64,000 nucleotides of DNA, from NCBI RefSeq assembly GCF_004343775.1, contig NZ_PTXL01000002.1, positions 434,001 through 498,000 of the forward strand, written 5' to 3'. Both the position numbers and the translations under genes were made by a program. This document shows, one piece after another, positions 37,625 through 48,653 of this stretch. This DNA is from Burkholderia sp. SRS-46 (GTDB lineage: Bacteria > Pseudomonadota > Gammaproteobacteria > Burkholderiales > Burkholderiaceae). The notes beneath the pieces are model-generated. The model ran no database searches, had not been told where the DNA came from, and saw only the letters and a list, made by a program, of their open reading frames with translations. Position 1 is the first letter of the stretch, and each line of letters begins with the position of its first letter.

Positions 37625-37957
37625 TCAGCCGCGTGACTCCGCGGCGGTCTCGAAGGTCGGGTGGCACTCGAATGCGAGCTCGGAGCTGGCGCTCACGCCG
37701 CGGCCCGCGGACAGCGATTCCTGCTTCATGCTCGCGCGCATGCCGCGCTGCGAGCAGTAGTTCATCGCTTCGTTGACCGCCTTCTCGTGAGCGGTCGCCC
37801 AGGTGGTCGACACGCCGACCGTGCGGGTCGACACGGTGTACACGTTGGGCTTGGACGTCGACGTGATGTCGGACGTGGTCGAGCAGGCGGCGAGCAGCCA
37901 TGCGACGGCCACGACCGGCAGCCAGCGCAGGGATCGGAATGAGTCGGAATTCATCAT
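37625..37957 (-). CDS. Small lipoprotein
   Basis: A 110-residue protein with a type II signal peptide. Basic and hydrophobic residues (SLRWLPVVAVAWLLAAC) lead to a lipobox LAAC, so lipidation at the Cys near residue 24 is expected. The mature part begins STTSDITSTSKPNVYTVSTR and has one internal pair of cysteines (NYCSQRGM, FECHP) that could form a disulfide. The second ATG, at 37954, is equally good as the start; no clear ribosome site is visible. Function is unknown. Confidence 0.75.
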   Translation of the reverse strand: MMNSDSFRSLRWLPVVAVAWLLAACSTTSDITSTSKPNVYTVSTRTVGVSTTWATAHEKAVNEAMNYCSQRGMRASMKQESLSAGRGVSASSELAFECHPTFETAAESRG

Positions 37958-38264
37958 GGGGCGGAGCAGATATGCGTCGAATCGACGGCACTTGGCAATA
38001 TTTCCGACATTATGCCCGGCTATTCGACGAAGATCATGTCCAGTATTGTGAACAGACTGTTTCGCCTGATTAAACGACGGCAGGTCGGGGGCCACGGCAC
38101 GCCGTTCGGACGGGCCTGCGCGTCGGTTCCGGAAACCGCGCCGGCCAGTGCGGCATCCTGACGCAGATGCCGGGCAACCCGCCCCCGGATCGGATCGTTT
38201 TACATCGTGGAATTCCGTGCACGCGCCGATCGATCGCCCGCGCGACGCGCCCCGGTTCGATGCG
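37958..38264. other. Gene-free region between the lipoprotein and nic cluster
   Basis: A 307-nt gap upstream of the lipoprotein gene and downstream of the nicotinate cytochrome gene, both on the minus strand. I see no gene here. The part at 37990-38060 is less GC-rich and probably carries the lipoprotein promoter. Confidence 0.4.
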
Positions 38265-40763
38265 TCAGTGCCGGTCGCGCCGGATCCGCGCCGACACCGC
38301 GTCGAGATCGGACCACGCCGGCTGCCCCGGCGCATAGCGCGCCCGGAGATAAGCCGCCAGATCGGCCATCTGCCGGTCGTCGAACGCGTCGCCGAACCCC
38401 GGCATGTAACCGAGCTGCTCGGTCGCCGGATGGGCGATGCCGTTGTGCAGCACGCGCAGCAGGTTATCCGGCGTCGCCTGGCTCACGCTCGTGTTCAGCC
38501 CCATCAGCGGCCGCACGCCGAAATGGCCGACGCCGCCCGACTCCGCATGACAGACCGCGCAGGCCGTGTCGAACGCGCGGCGGCCGTTCTCGAGGCCGAG
38601 CGTCGCGACCGCTTCGGCGCCGCGCGCCTGGCGGGCGGCCGCATCGGCAACGGCCGCGGCATCGACGGGCGGCGACAGCGACGCGATGTAATGCGCGATC
38701 GCGCGCACGTCCGCTTCCGGCAGCGTGGCGAGCCCGGCGACGACGGGCGCCATCGGCCCCGCCGCCACGCCGTGCTGCGCCGAAAACCCGCTGCGCAGAT
38801 AGTCGAACAGCGCGCCCTCGGTCCACGGCACGGGCGATGTGCGCGACGCGACCAGCGACGGCGCCGCCCAGCCTTCCGCCGCACCGCCCGACAGGTACGC
38901 GAAGCCACCCTTCTCCGCGCCCAGCACGTTGCGCGGCGTATGGCACGCGCCGCAGTGCCCGGCGCCGTCGACCAGGTACTTGCCGCGATTCCACAGCGCC
39001 GAGCGCGACGGATCCGGCGCGAACGGGCGCGCATCGTGGAACAGCGCGTTCCAGCCGGCCACCAGCCACCGCCGGTCGAGCGGGAACGGCAGCTTCGTGC
39101 GCGGCGGCTCGTGCTTCACCGCCGGCTGCGACATCAGGTATGCATAGAGCGCGAGCAAGTCCGCTTCGCTCATCTTCGCGAACGCGGTGTACGGAAACGC
39201 CGGGTACAGATGCGAGCCGTCGCGCGCGATGCCTTCGCGCATCGCGCGCGCGAACGCGGGATACGACCACGCACCGATGCCGGTGTCCCGGTCGGGCGTG
39301 ATATTGGTCGTGTAGATCGTGCCGAACGGCGTGTCGAGCGCGAGGCCGCCTGCGTTGATCGCGCCGCCCGGCGCGGTGTGGCACACCGCGCAATCGCCGG
39401 CGATCGCGATCTGCCGGCCGCGTTCGAGCGTCGCCGCGCTCCACATCGCGGCGTCCGCGCTGCCTGCCGCGATCGGCGCGATCGCCGCCGGGCCCGGCAG
39501 GACCGCGCACGCGAGGCCGATCAGGCCGCCGACCATGCCGCCCACGCCGCCCACGCCGCCGCCGGCCAGCCAGCGCCACCAGCGCGACGCGGTGGCGCGG
39601 CGCGCGGCCGGCGCCGGTGGGCTCACGTCGGCCGGCGCCGGATTCGCAAGCGCCGCGCGGATGCGCGCGGCATCGAACGGCGGCGCACGAAAACGCACGC
39701 CGGTCGCGTCGTACAGCGCATTCGCGATCGCGGCCGCGGCCGGGGCGGCCGCCCGCTCGATCCGCTGCGCGTCCCGCGCGGACAGCGCACGATGCGCCGC
39801 ATCCGGCGTGTCGTCGTGCGCGGCCACCAGTTCATGCGCGATCGACGCAATCGGCGCGGAGGGCGCCGTTGCGCCGGTCTCGTCATGGGCCTCCCGCGCG
39901 GACAGCCGCGCGCCCAGCACACGCGCAAGCGCCGCCTCGACCTGCCACGCGGGCAGGCCCGTAAGCGACGCGGCGTCGGGCTCGCCCGCTCCCTGCCCCG
40001 CCACGACGCGCCGCACGGCGACGTCGCCGGTCGCGCGATCGACGTCGAGATCGACGACCCAGGCCGTCCAGCGCGCGTCGCCATCGTTCGCTACGCGGGC
40101 GCCCGGCGCTTCGCCGCCGGTTGCCGCCTGCACCTGCGCGCCGGCCGGGCCGCGCGGCGCATGCGGCGCCCCGTCGAACGCAAAGCCGCGCCCGTGCAGC
40201 CGTGCCGGTGCGCGGGCGCCCGCCGCCGGCTCGCCCCATGCGGCCCGCTGCGCGACCATGCGGATGATCTCGCGCGGGCCCGCATCCGTCGCTGGGTCCA
40301 GATGCTGCAGGCGCAACGCAACCGGATCGCACCGCATCGCGCCGGCCAGTTCGTCGATGAACGACTCGCGGGCGAACACGTGCGCATGCGGCGGGATCGC
40401 GTGCGCGGGGTCGGCCATCTCGATCGAGGTGTGCGCATGGCGGTAGACGAAGGTCGGCGCCCCGTCGCCCGGCCCGGCCGGCGGCATGCGCGCGCCGCCG
40501 GCCGCGTGCTCGACCTGCGCGCGATAGCGCCATGCCGTCATGCGGCCGTCGGGCGCCGTGCGGGCCTCGACGTCGAGCGACGCATGCGCATCCGCTTCGC
40601 CGGTCGGCCACGCATAGTGCGCGCGCGCCGCGCCGGTGTGGCGGTCCGCCATGCCGGCGGCCGTCGCGTCGTGCGATGCCGTTGCCGCGACACCGTCCCG
40701 GCGCGCGCTCGGCGCGTCCCGGTCGAGGCCGCCGCCCGCGTTCGTCGTCAGGTCACCGTTCAT
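38265..40763 (-). CDS. nicB: Nicotinate dehydrogenase cytochrome c subunit with a decayed molybdopterin domain
   Basis: An 832-residue fusion. Residues from about 60 to 390 match the C-terminal half of molybdopterin hydroxylases, e.g. FARESFIDELAGAM, WTAWVVDLDVDRATGDV and NALYDATGVRFRAPPF. The same blocks occur in the intact large subunit encoded at 46218-48599, but the GAGES active-site loop found there is missing. A membrane segment (about residues 405-430) precedes three c-type haem sites: CAVCH, CGACH and CAVCH. In P. putida, NicB carries both the molybdopterin and the cytochrome parts; here only the electron-transfer part looks functional. It overlaps nicA by 11 nt. Confidence 0.82.
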   Translation of the reverse strand: MNGDLTTNAGGGLDRDAPSARRDGVAATASHDATAAGMADRHTGAARAHYAWPTGEADAHASLDVEARTAPDGRMTAWRYRAQVEHAAGGARMPPAGPGDGAPTFVYRHAHTSIEMADPAHAIPPHAHVFARESFIDELAGAMRCDPVALRLQHLDPATDAGPREIIRMVAQRAAWGEPAAGARAPARLHGRGFAFDGAPHAPRGPAGAQVQAATGGEAPGARVANDGDARWTAWVVDLDVDRATGDVAVRRVVAGQGAGEPDAASLTGLPAWQVEAALARVLGARLSAREAHDETGATAPSAPIASIAHELVAAHDDTPDAAHRALSARDAQRIERAAAPAAAAIANALYDATGVRFRAPPFDAARIRAALANPAPADVSPPAPAARRATASRWWRWLAGGGVGGVGGMVGGLIGLACAVLPGPAAIAPIAAGSADAAMWSAATLERGRQIAIAGDCAVCHTAPGGAINAGGLALDTPFGTIYTTNITPDRDTGIGAWSYPAFARAMREGIARDGSHLYPAFPYTAFAKMSEADLLALYAYLMSQPAVKHEPPRTKLPFPLDRRWLVAGWNALFHDARPFAPDPSRSALWNRGKYLVDGAGHCGACHTPRNVLGAEKGGFAYLSGGAAEGWAAPSLVASRTSPVPWTEGALFDYLRSGFSAQHGVAAGPMAPVVAGLATLPEADVRAIAHYIASLSPPVDAAAVADAAARQARGAEAVATLGLENGRRAFDTACAVCHAESGGVGHFGVRPLMGLNTSVSQATPDNLLRVLHNGIAHPATEQLGYMPGFGDAFDDRQMADLAAYLRARYAPGQPAWSDLDAVSARIRRDRH

Positions 40764-41256
40764 CGCGATCCCGCAGGTAGCGCGCGGCGCGCCGCACCGC
40801 GCGGATGATCTCGAGATGCGTGCCGCAGCGGCACAGATTGAAGCGCAGCGCATCGCGAATCGCGGCATCGTCCGGCGAAGGATCGCGGTCGAGCAGCGCC
40901 TTCGCGCTCATGATCATCCCGTTCAGGCAATAGCCGCACTGCGCCGCCTGCTCGTCGATGAACGCGCGCTGGACCGGATGCGGCGCGTCGAGCGTGCCGA
41001 GCCCTTCGAGAGTCGTCACGGCACGCCCGATCGCGGCGGCGGCCGGCACGACGCACGCGCGCGTCGCCTGCCCGTCGACCAGCACCGTGCAGGCACCGCA
41101 CTGGCCGAGCCCGCAGCCGTATTTGGGGCCGTTCAGTTCGAAATCGTTGCGCAGGATCGTCAGCAGCGGCGCGTCGGGCGCGGCGCCGTCGACGGTGCGC
41201 CGCACGCCGTTCACGCACAGCGTGAGCGGCCGCGAAGCGGAAGCGGTAGGCGACAT
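40753..41256 (-). CDS. nicA: Nicotinate dehydrogenase [2Fe-2S] small subunit
   Basis: A 167-residue iron-sulphur subunit of the xanthine-oxidase family that passes electrons from the molybdenum centre during 6-hydroxylation of nicotinate. The plant-type cluster ligands are in GCGLGQCGACTVLVDG; the second cluster ligands are in QCGYCLNGMIMSA and NLCRCGTHLEI. The start at 41256 gives MSPTASASRPLTLCVNG. It lies 93 nt after nicC and overlaps the cytochrome subunit gene, forming nicC-nicA-nicB on the minus strand. Confidence 0.92.
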   Translation of the reverse strand: MSPTASASRPLTLCVNGVRRTVDGAAPDAPLLTILRNDFELNGPKYGCGLGQCGACTVLVDGQATRACVVPAAAAIGRAVTTLEGLGTLDAPHPVQRAFIDEQAAQCGYCLNGMIMSAKALLDRDPSPDDAAIRDALRFNLCRCGTHLEIIRAVRRAARYLRDRDER

Positions 41257-41349
41257 GGGCGGATCCGGAGAACGGACTGCGGAACAGGGGGCAACGCCGG
41301 CCGGCGGCGCGCGGCTCGCCGCCGGGCGCCGCCGGCGCATTCGGGCGCG

Positions 41350-42666
<1,317 letters not shown>

Positions 42667-42720
42667 TCAATCCCGGCACCTCGACGCTCGATGCATTTTT
42701 AACCCGTTGCCATTTTCAAA

Positions 42721-42731
42721 TGTACACACTA
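42721..42731 (+). promoter_or_regulatory. NicR-type operator upstream of nicE
   Basis: TGTACACACTA, the same core as the other nic sites, 71 bp before the nicE start. Together with 42575-42587 it brackets the divergent promoter region of nicC and nicE. Confidence 0.55.
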
Positions 42732-42802
42732 GACTTTTCTCGAACTCCGGCGCCCGCGCATATCCGGCCGCCCCACCCTTACCTGCCACGGAGCCTTCCG
42801 CC

Positions 42803-43555
42803 ATGAGCAAGACCTACCGCATCGGCCAGATCGTGCCGAGCTCCAACACGACGATGGAAACCGAGATTCCCGCGATGCTGCGGCTGCGCGAGGCGATCCG
42901 CCCCGAGCGCTTCACGTATCACTCGAGCCGGATGCGGATGAAAAAGGTCGTCAAGGAGGAACTGGCCGCGATGGACGCCGAATCGGATCGCTGCGCGCTC
43001 GAGCTGAGCGACGCGCGCGTCGACGTGCTCGGCTACGCGTGCCTCGTCGCGATCATGGCGATGGGCCACGGCTATCACCGCGTGTCGCAGGCGCGCCTGA
43101 CGCAGCACACCGCGGACAACGGCGCGCAGGCGCCAGTGCTGACGAGCGCGGGCGCGCTCGTCGACGCACTGAAGGTGATCGGCGCGAAGCGCATCGTGGT
43201 CGTCGCGCCGTACATGCTGCCGCTGACCGAGCTGGTGGTCGACTACATCCGCCACGAAGGCTACGAGGTGCTCGCGTATCGCGCGCTGGAGATCCCCGAC
43301 AACCTCGAGGTGGGCCGTCACGATCCGGCACGCCTGCCCGACATCGTGAAGACGCTGCCGTACCAGGACGCCGACGCGATCGTGCTGTCCGCCTGCGTGC
43401 AGATGCCGTCGCTGCCCGCGGTCGCGCAGGTCGAGGCGATGACCGGCAAGCCGGTGATCACCGCCGCGATCGCGACCACCTACGCGATGCTGCGCGAGCT
43501 CGACCTCGAGCCGATCGTGCCCGGCGCGGGCGCGCTGCTGTCCGGCGCGTACTGA
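42803..43555 (+). CDS. nicE: Maleate isomerase
   Basis: Cis-trans isomerase of 250 residues that turns maleate into fumarate, the last step of nicotinate breakdown. It belongs to the Asp/Glu racemase superfamily. The N-terminal IGQIVPSSNTTMETEIPAML is the maleate-isomerase signature. The two catalytic cysteines are expected in LGYACLVAIM and LSACVQMPS, both present. The ATG at 42803 has GGAG about 9 nt upstream. It is the first gene of nicE-nicD-nicX-nicF. Confidence 0.94.
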   Translation: MSKTYRIGQIVPSSNTTMETEIPAMLRLREAIRPERFTYHSSRMRMKKVVKEELAAMDAESDRCALELSDARVDVLGYACLVAIMAMGHGYHRVSQARLTQHTADNGAQAPVLTSAGALVDALKVIGAKRIVVVAPYMLPLTELVVDYIRHEGYEVLAYRALEIPDNLEVGRHDPARLPDIVKTLPYQDADAIVLSACVQMPSLPAVAQVEAMTGKPVITAAIATTYAMLRELDLEPIVPGAGALLSGAY

Positions 43556-43582
43556 ACACGCCCTTTTCGACGGAGCCCATTC

Positions 43583-44410
43583 ATGTCCACCTTCCTGTAC
43601 GGCGCGAACGTCCACGCGAACGGCATCCGCCAGCATTACCTGCGCTACGGCGGCGCGAGCGGCGCGCGCGCGACCCGCGCCGCGATCGTGCTGATTCCCG
43701 GCATCACGAGCCCCGCGATCACGTGGGGCTTCGTCGCCGACGTGTTCGGCGCGGCGTTCGACACCTACGTGCTCGATGTGCGCGGCCGCGGGCTGTCCGA
43801 AGCCTCGCCCGAGCTCGACTACAGCCTCGACGCGCAGGCCGGCGACGTCGCGGCGTTCGTCGCCGCGCTCGGCCTGTCGCGCGCGAGCCTCGTCGGCCAT
43901 TCGATGGGCGCGCGGATCGCCGCGCGCGCCGCGCTGCGCCGCCCGCCGGGGCTCGAATCGGTCGTGCTGGTCGATCCGCCGGTGTCGGGCCCGAACCGCC
44001 GCGATTATCCGGGCAAGCTGCCGTGGTACATCGATTCGATGGCGCGCGCGCGCGCGGGCACCGACGCCGAAGGGATGCGCGCGTTCTGTCCGACCTGGAC
44101 CGACGCGGAACGGCAGCTGCGCGCCGAATGGCTGCATACGTGCGACGAGCGCGCGGTGCGCGCGTCGTACGACGGCTTCCACACCGACGATTTCCACGCT
44201 GACGCCGCGCAACTGGCCGTGCCGTCGCTGCTGATCACGGCCGAACGCGGCGACGTGGTGCGCGACGACGACGTCGCCGAACTGCAACGCGCAACGCCGA
44301 CGATGCTGCACGCGCGCGTGCCCGGCGCGGGCCACATGATCCCGTGGGACAACGCGGCCGGCTTCTACGCGGCGTTCGGTGATTTCCTCGGCGCGCCGCT
44401 CGCGGCCTGA
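43583..44410 (+). CDS. nicD: N-formylmaleamate deformylase
   Basis: Alpha/beta hydrolase of 275 residues removing formate from N-formylmaleamate. The oxyanion region is IVLIPGITSPAITWG; the nucleophile elbow is LVGHSMGARIAAR; the acid and base are expected in the TAERGDVV and GAGHMIPWD regions. The position between nicE and nicX and the pathway context make the assignment strong. CGGAG precedes the ATG. Confidence 0.92.
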   Translation: MSTFLYGANVHANGIRQHYLRYGGASGARATRAAIVLIPGITSPAITWGFVADVFGAAFDTYVLDVRGRGLSEASPELDYSLDAQAGDVAAFVAALGLSRASLVGHSMGARIAARAALRRPPGLESVVLVDPPVSGPNRRDYPGKLPWYIDSMARARAGTDAEGMRAFCPTWTDAERQLRAEWLHTCDERAVRASYDGFHTDDFHADAAQLAVPSLLITAERGDVVRDDDVAELQRATPTMLHARVPGAGHMIPWDNAAGFYAAFGDFLGAPLAA

Positions 44411-44444
44411 TCCCCTTTCCCTCACGCCTTTACCGGAGCCGACG

Positions 44445-45485
44445 ATGCCAGTCAGCGACACCCAACTGATCGACGCGTGGAAGCAGGTGCTCACGCTGTC
44501 GCGCCTCGAACCGGGCCAGACCGTCACGATCCTGACGAGCGCGGCCACTCATCCGCAGACGCTGTCGTGCGCGCTGATCGCGACGCAATCGATGGGCGCG
44601 ATCGTGAACCGGCTCGACCTGCCGCCGGTGAACGGCGACAAGGCGTTCAGCCGCGACCCGCTCGCGTATCTCGGCACGACACCGCTGACCGGCAACAAGG
44701 CCGCGATCGCCGCGCTGCGCGAGAGCGACCTCGTGCTCGACCTGATGACGCTGCTGTTCTCGCCCGAGCAGCACGACATCCTGAAATCCGGCACGAAGAT
44801 CCTGCTCGCGGTCGAGCCGCCCGAAGTGCTCGTGCGGATGGTGCCGACGCTGGCCGACCGCACGCGCGTGCTCGCCGCGGCAAAGAAAATCGCCGCCGCC
44901 CGCGAGATGCGCGTGACGTCGGCGGCCGGCACCGCGCTCGCGTGCCCGCTCGGCGAATTCCCGCCGACGGCCGAATACGGCTTCGTCGACGCGCCGGGCC
45001 GCTGGGATCACTGGCCGAGCGGCTTCGCGCTGACCTACCCGAACGACCGCACCGCGCACGGCACGATCGTGATCGACCGCGGAGACATCCTGTTGCCGCA
45101 GAAGCACTACGTCAGCGAGCCGATCGCGCTGACGGTCGAAGGCGGCTATGCGACGCGCATCGAAGGCGGCGTCGACGCCGACCTGCTGCGCGACTACATG
45201 GACACCTTCGCCGATCCGGAGGGCTACGCGATCTCGCACATCGGCTGGGGCCTGCAGCCGCGCGCGCGCTGGTCGACGCTCGGCCTGTACGACCGCGAGG
45301 CGACGATCGGAATGGACGCGCGCGCGTTCGAGGGCAACTTCCTGTTCTCGCTCGGCCCGAACAACGAAGGCGGCGGCAACCGCACGACGACCTGCCATAT
45401 CGACATTCCGCTGCGCCGCTGCACGGTCGCGCTCGACGGCGAGACCGTCGTGCGCGACGGCCGCGTGCTCGACCAACCCGCCTGA
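44445..45485 (+). CDS. nicX: 2,5-dihydroxypyridine 5,6-dioxygenase
   Basis: Iron(II) extradiol-type ring-cleaving enzyme of 346 residues that opens 2,5-dihydroxypyridine to N-formylmaleamate. The residues I recall as iron ligands in P. putida NicX, His265, His318 and Asp320, fall at exactly these positions here (YAISHIGWG and TTTCHIDIPL). The length and start MPVSDTQLIDAWKQVL also fit. The true start is 44445 with CGGAG upstream; the frame is open further back over the end of nicD. Confidence 0.95.
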   Translation: MPVSDTQLIDAWKQVLTLSRLEPGQTVTILTSAATHPQTLSCALIATQSMGAIVNRLDLPPVNGDKAFSRDPLAYLGTTPLTGNKAAIAALRESDLVLDLMTLLFSPEQHDILKSGTKILLAVEPPEVLVRMVPTLADRTRVLAAAKKIAAAREMRVTSAAGTALACPLGEFPPTAEYGFVDAPGRWDHWPSGFALTYPNDRTAHGTIVIDRGDILLPQKHYVSEPIALTVEGGYATRIEGGVDADLLRDYMDTFADPEGYAISHIGWGLQPRARWSTLGLYDREATIGMDARAFEGNFLFSLGPNNEGGGNRTTTCHIDIPLRRCTVALDGETVVRDGRVLDQPA

Positions 45486-45496
45486 CGAGGCCCGCG

Positions 45497-46150
45497 ATGA
45501 CCGATCTTTCCCGACACGCCGAGGCGCATGTCTACCAGCAGCAGGGTTTCGGCACGCCGCTGCCGCCGCACGGCCGGCTCGGCCTGCTGATCGTCGATTT
45601 CGTGGTCGGCTTCGCCGATCCGGCGACCTTCGGCGGCGGCAACATCGCGCCGGCGATCGCGCGCACCACGCAGGCGCTCGCGCTCGCGCGCCGGCGCGGC
45701 TGGCCGGTCGCGCACAGCCGCATCGTGTACGCGGCCGACGGCAGCGACGACAACGTGTTCTCGCTGAAAGTGCCCGGCATGGCGACGCTGACCGAGGATC
45801 ACCCGAACAGCGCGATCGTGCCCGAGCTCGCGCCCGCGCCGGGCGAGCTCGTCGTGCGCAAGACCGTGCCGTCCGCGTTCTTCGGCACCCAACTCGCACC
45901 GTGGCTCGCGCAGCGCGCGGTGCAGACGCTGCTGGTCGCGGGCGCGGTGACGAGCGGCTGCGTGCGCGCGAGTGTCGTCGATGCGATGTCGCACGGGTTC
46001 CGGCCGCTCGTCCTGTCCGATTGCGTCGGCGACCGCGCGATCGCACCGCACGACGCCAACCTGTTCGACATGCAGCAGAAATACGCGGCGGTGATGCCGC
46101 TCGACCACGCGATCGCGGCGATCGACGCGGCGCATGCGGCCGCCCGATAG
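45497..46150 (+). CDS. nicF: Maleamate amidohydrolase
   Basis: Isochorismatase/cysteine-hydrolase-fold amidase of 217 residues that splits maleamate to maleate and ammonia. The catalytic triad is Asp in LLIVDFVVGF, Lys in VVRKTVPSAFFGT and Cys in GAVTSGCVRAS. It begins 12 nt after nicX, and its product is the substrate of NicE. Confidence 0.93.
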   Translation: MTDLSRHAEAHVYQQQGFGTPLPPHGRLGLLIVDFVVGFADPATFGGGNIAPAIARTTQALALARRRGWPVAHSRIVYAADGSDDNVFSLKVPGMATLTEDHPNSAIVPELAPAPGELVVRKTVPSAFFGTQLAPWLAQRAVQTLLVAGAVTSGCVRASVVDAMSHGFRPLVLSDCVGDRAIAPHDANLFDMQQKYAAVMPLDHAIAAIDAAHAAAR

Positions 46151-46217
46151 CGAACGGCGCGCGGCGGCCCGCGCCGGTTCGCCGCGCACGATTGACGCGC
46201 CGCTTTTGGCCGCCTAG

Positions 46218-48599
46218 ATGCGATCGGCCGACGCACCGGTGTACCCGACGCCGGCGGTACGCGCCACGCACGCGCCTGCCGACGGCTCCACCGCCCCGAC
46301 TGGACACCTCACCGTGAACCGCTCCGAACTGCTTGCACGCGACGGCTGCCTGGCCGTGATCCGGCAGCCCGCGCCACCCGTCACGCCCGCGCCCGGCCAG
46401 CCGGGCAGCCCGTCGTCCTACGTGCCCGACCTGCCCGAGGTGTTCGTCGCGATCCTCGACGACGGCCGCATCCTCGCCTTCAACGGGCACGTCGATCTCG
46501 GCACCGGCATCCGCACGTCGCTCGCGCAGATCGTCGCGGAGGAACTCGACGTGCCCGCCGCGCGCGTGAGCATGATCCTCGGCAGCACCGCCGCGACGCC
46601 GAACCAGGGGCCGACCATCGCCAGCGCGACGATCCAGATTTCCGCGCAGCCGCTGCGCTGCGCGGCCGCGCAGGCCCGCCATGCGCTGCTGGAACGGGCG
46701 GCCGAACGATGGGGCATCCCCGCCGGGCAGCTCGCCACCGAGGATGGTTCGATCTTCCTCGCCGCCCGGCCGGACGCGCGCCGCGTCACGTTCGCCGAAC
46801 TGGTCGCCGGGCAACGCATCGCGCTCGAACTGGACCTGAACGCGCGCACCAAGGATCCGGCCGGCTACCGGATCGTCGGCCGTTCGTCGCCCCGCGTCGA
46901 CCTGCCCGCAAAGGCAACCGGCATGCTGACGTTCGTGCACGACGTGCGCGTGCCGCGCATGCTGCACGGTCGCGTAGTCCGGCCGCCGTACACGGGGATC
47001 GACAGCGGCCCGTTCGTCGGCACGTCGCTCGCGGGCGTCGATCGCGATTCGGTCGCCGACGTGCCGGGGCTGCGCGCCGTCGTCGTGATCGGCGATTTCG
47101 TCGGCGTGGTCGCCGAGCGCGAGGAGCATGCGGTGCGCGCGGCGCGCCAGTTGCGCGTGAGCTGGCGGCCGCACCCCGCGCTGACGCCGCTCGACGATCC
47201 CGCGGCGGCGATCGCCGCCGCGCCCGCAGCGCGCCGGGTGCTGCTCGACGAAGGCGATGTCGATGCCGCCCGCGCGCTGCCCGGCTCGACCACGCTGTCG
47301 CGCACCTATGCGTGGCCGTTCCAGATGCACGGCTCGATCGGCCCGTCGTGCGCGGTCGCGGATTACCGCGCGCCGGGCGACGGCCGTGTCACCGTGTGGT
47401 CCGGCACGCAGAACCCCGTGTCGCTGCGCTACGACCTCGCGACGCTCGTCGGGCGCGACGAGGCGGATCTGGACATCGTGCGGATGGAAGCGGCCGGCTG
47501 CTACGGCCGCAACGGCGCGGACGACGTGTGCGGCGACGCGCTGCTGCTGTCGCGCGCGGTCGGGCAGCCGGTGCGCGTGCAGTTGTCGCGCGCCGACGAA
47601 CACGCGTGGGAACCGAAAGGCGCCGGCCAGGTGATGCGCGTCACGGGCACCGTGAGCCGCGAGGGCCGCCTGCTCGGCTACGACTTCGCGACGCGCTATC
47701 CGTCGAACGACGCGCCGCTGCTCGCGTCGCTGCTGACCGGCGCGATCGCGCCCGCGCCGCGCGTGTTCGAGATGGGCGACCGCACGGCCGTGTCGCCATA
47801 CCGGTGCGCGAATCGCCGCTTCGTGTGCGAGGATCTCGCGCCGATCGTGCGCGCGGCGTGGCTGCGCGGCGTATCGGCGCTGCCGAACTCGTTCGCGCAC
47901 GACGCGTTCGTCGACGAATGCGCGGCCCTTGCGGGCGTCGACCCGCTCGCGTTCCGCCTGCGCCACCTCGACGACCCGCGCGCCGCCGAGCTGCTTCAGG
48001 CGGTTGCCGCGCGCGCCGGGTGGACGCCGCGCTCGCAGCCCGAACCGGATGCCACGCGACTCGCGCGCGGCCGCGGCATCGCATATGCGCGCTACGTGCA
48101 CAGCCGCTTCCCGGGGTTCGGCGCCGCGTGGTCCGCATGGATCGTCGACCTGAGCGTCGATCGCGTGACCGGCGAGATCCGCGTCGAGCGGGTGACGGTC
48201 GGTCAGGACACCGGGACGATGATCAATCCGGATGGCGTGCGCCATCAGATCCACGGCAACGTGATCCAGGTGCTGAGCCGCACACTGAAGGAACGCGTGC
48301 GTTTCGTCGACGGCAAGGTTGCGTCGCGCGAGTGGGCGAGCTATCCGATCCTGACGTTCGCCGAGGTGCCGGCCGTCGACGTGGTGCTGATGCCGCGCCA
48401 GGGCGAACCGCCGCTCGGCGCGGGCGAATCGGCGTCGGTGCCCGGGCCGGCCGCGCTCGCGAACGCGATCTTCGACGCGACGGGCGTGCGCTTCTACGCG
48501 CCGCCGTTCACGCCCGAAACGATCCGCGCGGGGTTGCGCGACGCGGGCCGGCTGCTTGCGGCCGAGCCGCCCGCGCGCGCGGCGACGCACCGCGCGTGA
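46218..48599 (+). CDS. nicB: Nicotinate dehydrogenase molybdopterin large subunit
   Basis: Molybdenum-cofactor-binding subunit of about 793 residues, xanthine oxidase family. Blocks in order: FNGHVDLGTGIRTSLAQIVA, STAATPNQGPTIASATIQ, GRSSPRVDLPAKATGMLTFV, WPFQMHGSIGPSCAVADY and the Mo-site loop LGAGESASVPGPAALANAI, whose Glu is the catalytic base. No cytochrome domain is attached, unlike P. putida NicB. The partner cytochrome protein is encoded 5.5 kb away on the other strand. The ATG at 46218 has no clear ribosome site; a GTG at 46314 (VNRSELLARDG) is an equally good start. It probably forms the enzyme with NicA and the cytochrome protein. Confidence 0.85.
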   Translation: MRSADAPVYPTPAVRATHAPADGSTAPTGHLTVNRSELLARDGCLAVIRQPAPPVTPAPGQPGSPSSYVPDLPEVFVAILDDGRILAFNGHVDLGTGIRTSLAQIVAEELDVPAARVSMILGSTAATPNQGPTIASATIQISAQPLRCAAAQARHALLERAAERWGIPAGQLATEDGSIFLAARPDARRVTFAELVAGQRIALELDLNARTKDPAGYRIVGRSSPRVDLPAKATGMLTFVHDVRVPRMLHGRVVRPPYTGIDSGPFVGTSLAGVDRDSVADVPGLRAVVVIGDFVGVVAEREEHAVRAARQLRVSWRPHPALTPLDDPAAAIAAAPAARRVLLDEGDVDAARALPGSTTLSRTYAWPFQMHGSIGPSCAVADYRAPGDGRVTVWSGTQNPVSLRYDLATLVGRDEADLDIVRMEAAGCYGRNGADDVCGDALLLSRAVGQPVRVQLSRADEHAWEPKGAGQVMRVTGTVSREGRLLGYDFATRYPSNDAPLLASLLTGAIAPAPRVFEMGDRTAVSPYRCANRRFVCEDLAPIVRAAWLRGVSALPNSFAHDAFVDECAALAGVDPLAFRLRHLDDPRAAELLQAVAARAGWTPRSQPEPDATRLARGRGIAYARYVHSRFPGFGAAWSAWIVDLSVDRVTGEIRVERVTVGQDTGTMINPDGVRHQIHGNVIQVLSRTLKERVRFVDGKVASREWASYPILTFAEVPAVDVVLMPRQGEPPLGAGESASVPGPAALANAIFDATGVRFYAPPFTPETIRAGLRDAGRLLAAEPPARAATHRA

Positions 48600-48653
48600 G
48601 CCGCCGGCGGCATGGCCCGCTTGCGAGCACGTGCGGCGGCGCCGCCTGTGCGA

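Noticed and set aside
44430..48590. A 1386-codon open frame on the minus strand across nicX, nicF and the molybdopterin gene
   Set aside because: It is antisense to well-recognised enzymes with conserved motifs. Its sequence is the Arg/Ala/His-rich type produced by GC-rich codon bias, with no known family.
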